8,501 bases of DNA from NCBI GenBank assembly GCA_026418755.1, contig JAOAAR010000065.1:1-8501 (forward strand). Reading direction: 5' to 3'. The stretch comes from Planctomycetota bacterium (GTDB lineage Bacteria > Planctomycetota > SKW154). Position 1 is the first letter of the stretch. Each line of letters starts with the position of its first letter. Shown in pieces: positions 6,105-8,501 of the stretch. The position numbers and the translations under genes were made by a program. The notes under the pieces were generated by a model. That model saw only the letters and a list, made by a program, of their open reading frames with translations. It was not told where the DNA came from and did not search any database.

Positions 6105-7022
6105 TCAATATGAGAGTTTGATGAGAGAGATTTCGGGTGGAGAGAAGAGGCGAAGTTTCGGTAGAAGTTTTGTCATTCCGACTCCACGGTTCACATAGAG
6201 AAACATCCCGCTTTTCATTCTGTAAAGTCCTGACTGATAGAGACGGGCTGTTTTAGAGGGGAAGAAGGGGGCACCTACGAGGGGGAGACGAACTTGCCCA
6301 CCGTGTGTATGTCCGCAAAGGTAGAGATGGAAGTTTTTGTTCACGAACGGGTCGTCTGCCAAATCAGGAGAATGAGTGAGGAGTATCTTCACAGTTGATT
6401 TTTGCGCTTTGAGAGTGAAATCACCGACAAACCGCTCGAATCCGAAAGGTAGAAGAACAAAAGAGAACCCGTCATACTCATAGACGAATGTATCGTGAAA
6501 GACATTCCCCGGAGCGTTCTCGAACAGGCGTTCCATAATCAGAGGTTCGTCCCAGTTGCCTGATACTGAGAGAACCGCCTTGCAGTTTTTCGAAAGAGTT
6601 TCGATGAAAGAGCGGAGGTCTTTCACATCGGAATCGTTTACTCTATTGAAATAGTCGCCTGAGATGCAGACGATATCAGGTCTCTTCTCTCTGATTACGG
6701 ATAAAATTTTTTCAAGAATTACTGAATCGCCTTCGTAATGGAGGTCGCTAATATGGGCGATTCTTACTTCCGATTCTATTTCTGTCTTTAAGTTCAGTTT
6801 TATCTCTGTCTCCGACAGAGTGAGTCTGCGAGGTTCGATGAAGAAGGCATAGAGGAGAAGAAGGAAGAAGAGAAGAAGTGAGAAGAGAGCGAAGAGTTTT
6901 GCATAAAGGGATGTCCAGAAATTCTGTTTTTTGCGGAGGGTGGAGTAGAGGACGGAGGTCCAGAGGTAGGCGAAAGCGGCGAAAAGGGCAAAAGTCACGG
7001 CAAGAGCAAGAGGCTCCATCAT
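6105..7022 (-). CDS. Membrane-anchored metallophosphoesterase (YkuE/YaeI-like)
   Basis: The 305-residue protein has two N-terminal hydrophobic segments (about 4-27 and 43-63) and a calcineurin-like phosphoesterase domain (about 86-300). Metal and catalytic motifs appear in order: ISDLH (D93, H95), SGDYFN (G122-D123), GNWD (155-158), LTHSPD (H217) and CGHTHGGQ (GHTH 237-240). The order and GHTHGGQ match the YkuE/YaeI group, whose known members include a membrane-associated phosphoesterase acting on lipid A-type lipids (LpxG) and others of unknown substrate, so substrate is left open. The usual GNH[DE] reads GNWD. ATG 7022 shares its A with the last base of the upstream regulator's TGA (TGATG), with GAGG (7034-7031) eight bases before, so translation is coupled. 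It ends 8 bp from the convergent STAS gene. A weak 6-bp inverted repeat at 6103-6123 is not a convincing terminator. Confidence 0.9.
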   Translation of the reverse strand: MMEPLALAVTFALFAAFAYLWTSVLYSTLRKKQNFWTSLYAKLFALFSLLLFFLLLLYAFFIEPRRLTLSETEIKLNLKTEIESEVRIAHISDLHYEGDSVILEKILSVIREKRPDIVCISGDYFNRVNDSDVKDLRSFIETLSKNCKAVLSVSGNWDEPLIMERLFENAPGNVFHDTFVYEYDGFSFVLLPFGFERFVGDFTLKAQKSTVKILLTHSPDLADDPFVNKNFHLYLCGHTHGGQVRLPLVGAPFFPSKTARLYQSGLYRMKSGMFLYVNRGVGMTKLLPKLRLFSPPEISLIKLSY

Positions 7023-7837
7023 CAGAGCATCCTCGCTAGGCAGTTGCGGTACTGGAGGGGGATTTTAGCCACGACTCCGCTCAGGAAGAGCCCTTCTTTT
7101 CCATCTGGGTCAAGAAGTGTTGCCGCTTTTTCCATCAAGGCATAAGAAGGGATTACCTTGCCCCGTTCTATGTTATGGAGGTATCCTCTCGCTATTGAGA
7201 GTTTTTCAGCGAGAGCGACAAGAGTGTGACCCTGCTGTTTACGAAGTCTGCGCAAAAGATGGCAGAAATCTTCTCCGCTCTTTCTACCGCTTGGTACTGC
7301 GAGGATGAGAAACTGTTTCTGCTCCTCCTTTTTGCGGATATGCAGATGGACGACAACCCCTTCAAAGTTTAAGGCGGTATAGTCACCCTCCTTAAGGGAT
7401 GTCTGGGGGAAGATGGCGTCAAAACTCTTTTTATCTTTTGCGATTTCTGCGAAAAGGGGGTTGGAGGCAAGAATCCTTCCATCGGGGGAGAAGTTTGCGC
7501 AAGGAAAAGGGAGATTTTTAAGGAAGGAGATTTCCGAAGGCTCTGCGGGAGCGGCACCTGCGAGTTGGTTTAGAATGAGTTTGACTTCGCTCAAAGGGAG
7601 TTCTGTATCTTTAGCCAGTCTGCAGAAGGCGAGCAAGATGGCGATGAGAAGTGTTTTTCCGAGAAGAGGGTCGGATTCTGTGATGCGGTGAAGGAATGTT
7701 CTGTGCTCTTCGAAATCCTCGAATCTCACTCTGTTCAAGAAGAGGAGAAGGAAATCCCTCAAAGGGCGAGCGATGTTTTTCTGCCCTAACAGGTTTGCGA
7801 CCTCCTGCGCCACAACCGCCACTTTTTCAGATTCCAT
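7022..7837 (-). CDS. Transcriptional regulator with PAS-like domain and C-terminal XRE HTH
   Basis: From ATG 7837 the protein has 271 residues. The N-terminal helical region (about 1-100) is unrecognised. A PAS-like segment lies at about 105-185 (FLKNLPFPCANFSPDGRILA, then FEGVVVHLHIRKKEEQKQ), and a standard XRE/Cro helix-turn-helix at 193-243 (LRRLRKQQGHTLVALAEKL with NIERGKVIPS). It likely binds DNA and responds to a small ligand or redox cue through the PAS region. The HTH being C-terminal is unusual for single-domain XRE proteins but normal for sensor fusions. Start: ATG 7837 has GGAG (7848-7845) seven bases upstream; the GTG at 7852 would lie almost at the predicted transcription start and lacks an SD. 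It is the first gene of an operon with the phosphoesterase and is divergent from the kinase at 8003, which it might control. HTH call secure; PAS call moderate. Confidence 0.85.
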   Translation of the reverse strand: MESEKVAVVAQEVANLLGQKNIARPLRDFLLLFLNRVRFEDFEEHRTFLHRITESDPLLGKTLLIAILLAFCRLAKDTELPLSEVKLILNQLAGAAPAEPSEISFLKNLPFPCANFSPDGRILASNPLFAEIAKDKKSFDAIFPQTSLKEGDYTALNFEGVVVHLHIRKKEEQKQFLILAVPSGRKSGEDFCHLLRRLRKQQGHTLVALAEKLSIARGYLHNIERGKVIPSYALMEKAATLLDPDGKEGLFLSGVVAKIPLQYRNCLARML

Positions 7838-7844
7838 TCCTATG

Positions 7845-7848
7845 CTCC
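7845..7848 (-). promoter_or_regulatory. SD site deciding the regulator start at ATG 7837
   Basis: GGAG on the minus strand, seven bases before ATG 7837. It rejects the longer GTG start at 7852, whose leader would be only a few bases from the promoter's predicted start point. Confidence 0.6.
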
Positions 7849-7862
7849 GCACCTTACAGAGG

Positions 7863-7891
7863 AATCTACTCTAAGAATCGCTGTTTGTCAA
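7863..7891 (-). promoter_or_regulatory. Sigma70-type promoter for regulator-phosphoesterase operon
   Basis: On the minus strand a perfect TTGACA (7891-7886) is followed after 17 bp by TAGATT (7868-7863), four of six matches to the -10 consensus. Transcription should begin near 7856. Confidence 0.65.
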
Positions 7892-7941
7892 CTCTTTCAG
7901 GACAACTTCTTAATATTTTTTGAAAAATGTCGTTAAAATAC

Positions 7942-7971
7942 TTGACAAAGTGTAATCTAATATATTAACAT
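7942..7971 (+). promoter_or_regulatory. Sigma70-type promoter for the kinase at 8003
   Basis: A perfect TTGACA (7942-7947) and a weaker -10, TAACAT (7966-7971), are 18 bp apart. Upstream is A+T rich (7911-7941), like an UP element. The palindrome TAATATATTA (7958-7967) lies in the spacer and overlaps the -10, a good place for a repressor. The two divergent -35 boxes, read with one flanking base each way, form an 8-bp inverted repeat TTTGTCAA/TTGACAAA. Confidence 0.6.
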
Positions 7972-8002
7972 TATGGATGCGTGTTACATTAGGAGATGAC
8001 AG

Positions 8003-8501
8003 ATGGAAAAGTTTTTAGGAGAAGAAGCGTTGCCAATAGCAGGGCTTCTTGCGGGGTGTTTTGTTCACGACTTAAAGAACAGGCTTCAGGTTGTTCTTGC
8101 TAATTGCGAATCTTTTAAAGCCACAGAGCAGAAGAGATATTTCGAGAATGCGAAAAAAGGGATGCTCGGGATTCTTCGTTCTTCTGAAGAGTTTCTCTCC
8201 CTTATTCGCTCGAAGAAGCCAAAGATGGTTCTGTTTCGTCTCTCATCTCTTTTTGAGGAGTTAAAAACTTTTCTCTCTCCTTATTTGAGGAGGAAGGGAA
8301 CGCGGCTCTCAACGCGAGGCGATGCGAGTGTCCAGATGGACCGTTCGCTTTTAAGAGCCGCTTTGATGAACCTAATTGTGAACGCTGTAGAGGCGGGTGC
8401 CTCGAAGATTCTCGTGGGGGTTGATGTAAAAGATGATTCTCTCATTTTGAGTGTTGATGACAACGGAAAACCGCTTAAAACAACAGAGGAAGGGGTAGGG
8501 C
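8003..8501 (+). CDS. Soluble histidine kinase, 3' end outside window
   Basis: ATG 8003 has AGGAG (7991-7995) seven bases upstream, and the frame stays open for 166 codons to the window end. There is no sensor domain: only about 18 residues precede the H-box, LLAGCFVHDLKNRLQVV, with the phospho-acceptor His at 22. The dimerisation helices run to about 70. An ATPase domain follows: N-box AALMNLIVNAVEAGA (N123, N127) and a G1-like VDDNGKPL (151-158). The usual second Gly of DxGxG is missing, and EEGVG near the edge may already be the G2 box, which would make the ATP lid very short. A small kinase like this could take signals from another protein, or could be a phosphotransferase or phosphatase with weak ATPase. 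It is divergent from the XRE regulator. Family call secure; activity uncertain because the C-terminus is not visible. Confidence 0.82.
   Translation, partial: MEKFLGEEALPIAGLLAGCFVHDLKNRLQVVLANCESFKATEQKRYFENAKKGMLGILRSSEEFLSLIRSKKPKMVLFRLSSLFEELKTFLSPYLRRKGTRLSTRGDASVQMDRSLLRAALMNLIVNAVEAGASKILVGVDVKDDSLILSVDDNGKPLKTTEEGVG

Noticed and set aside
6103..6123. CATCAA/TTGATG inverted repeat as a bidirectional terminator between the STAS and phosphoesterase genes
   Set aside because: Only 6 bp, A+T rich, 9-nt loop and no T-run on either side.

Overview
The window is a compact bacterial chromosome segment of moderate GC content. It is dense in signalling genes, with short intergenic gaps, overlapping stops and starts, and recognisable Shine-Dalgarno (SD) sites. 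Nothing in it fixes the phylum. TGA clearly serves as a normal stop in several genes (a tandem TGATAA after the nitroreductase, and TGATG at the regulator/phosphoesterase junction), so the code is standard. The mix of PAS/GAF kinases, a GGDEF protein, STAS and a nitroreductase suggests a free-living, probably anaerobic or facultative bacterium. No mobile element, CRISPR array, tRNA or rRNA was seen.

Layout. Positions 1-1142 (+) hold the end of a PAS-GAF-GGDEF diguanylate cyclase cut by the window edge, followed 18 bp later by a nitroreductase (1161-1706, +). Convergent to these lies a two-gene operon on the minus strand: a 78-residue NifU C-terminal (NFU) domain protein (2990-3226) and, 12 bp downstream, an eight-or-so-helix permease with a C-terminal HMA metal-binding domain (1682-2977). 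Then on the plus strand, behind a very good sigma70-type promoter, come a membrane PAS-GAF histidine kinase (3463-5679) and a STAS protein (5701-6096). Convergent again on the minus strand are a PAS-like/XRE regulator (7022-7837) and a membrane metallophosphoesterase (6105-7022) that share one nucleotide. Divergent from them is the start of a soluble histidine kinase (8003 to the window end), driven by its own TTGACA promoter.

The main discovery is the NFU gene. Its frame is intact from ATG 3226 to TAA 2990 except for one TGA (3082-3080), which falls exactly on the second cysteine of the NFU cluster-binding C-x-x-C. The residues on both sides match the NFU family, and 23 nt after the TGA lies the loop of a perfect 8-bp hairpin whose loop begins GGG, which fits a bacterial SECIS. 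I interpret it as a selenoprotein with a C-x-x-U motif. Ordinary gene calling would miss it and might call the meaningless overlapping frame instead. The permease SD overlaps the stop codon of this gene, so permease translation may depend on UGA readthrough. A terminator-like RNA structure lies upstream of the pair, and a second strong hairpin lies inside the permease gene.

How the genes work together: the permease/NFU pair probably handles a thiophilic metal or metalloid (the HMA domain and Cys/His-rich linker support this). The kinases, GGDEF and STAS proteins form sensory output modules whose signals cannot be read from the sequence. No selA, selB, selC or selD lies in the window, so selenocysteine decoding capacity must be tested elsewhere in the genome.
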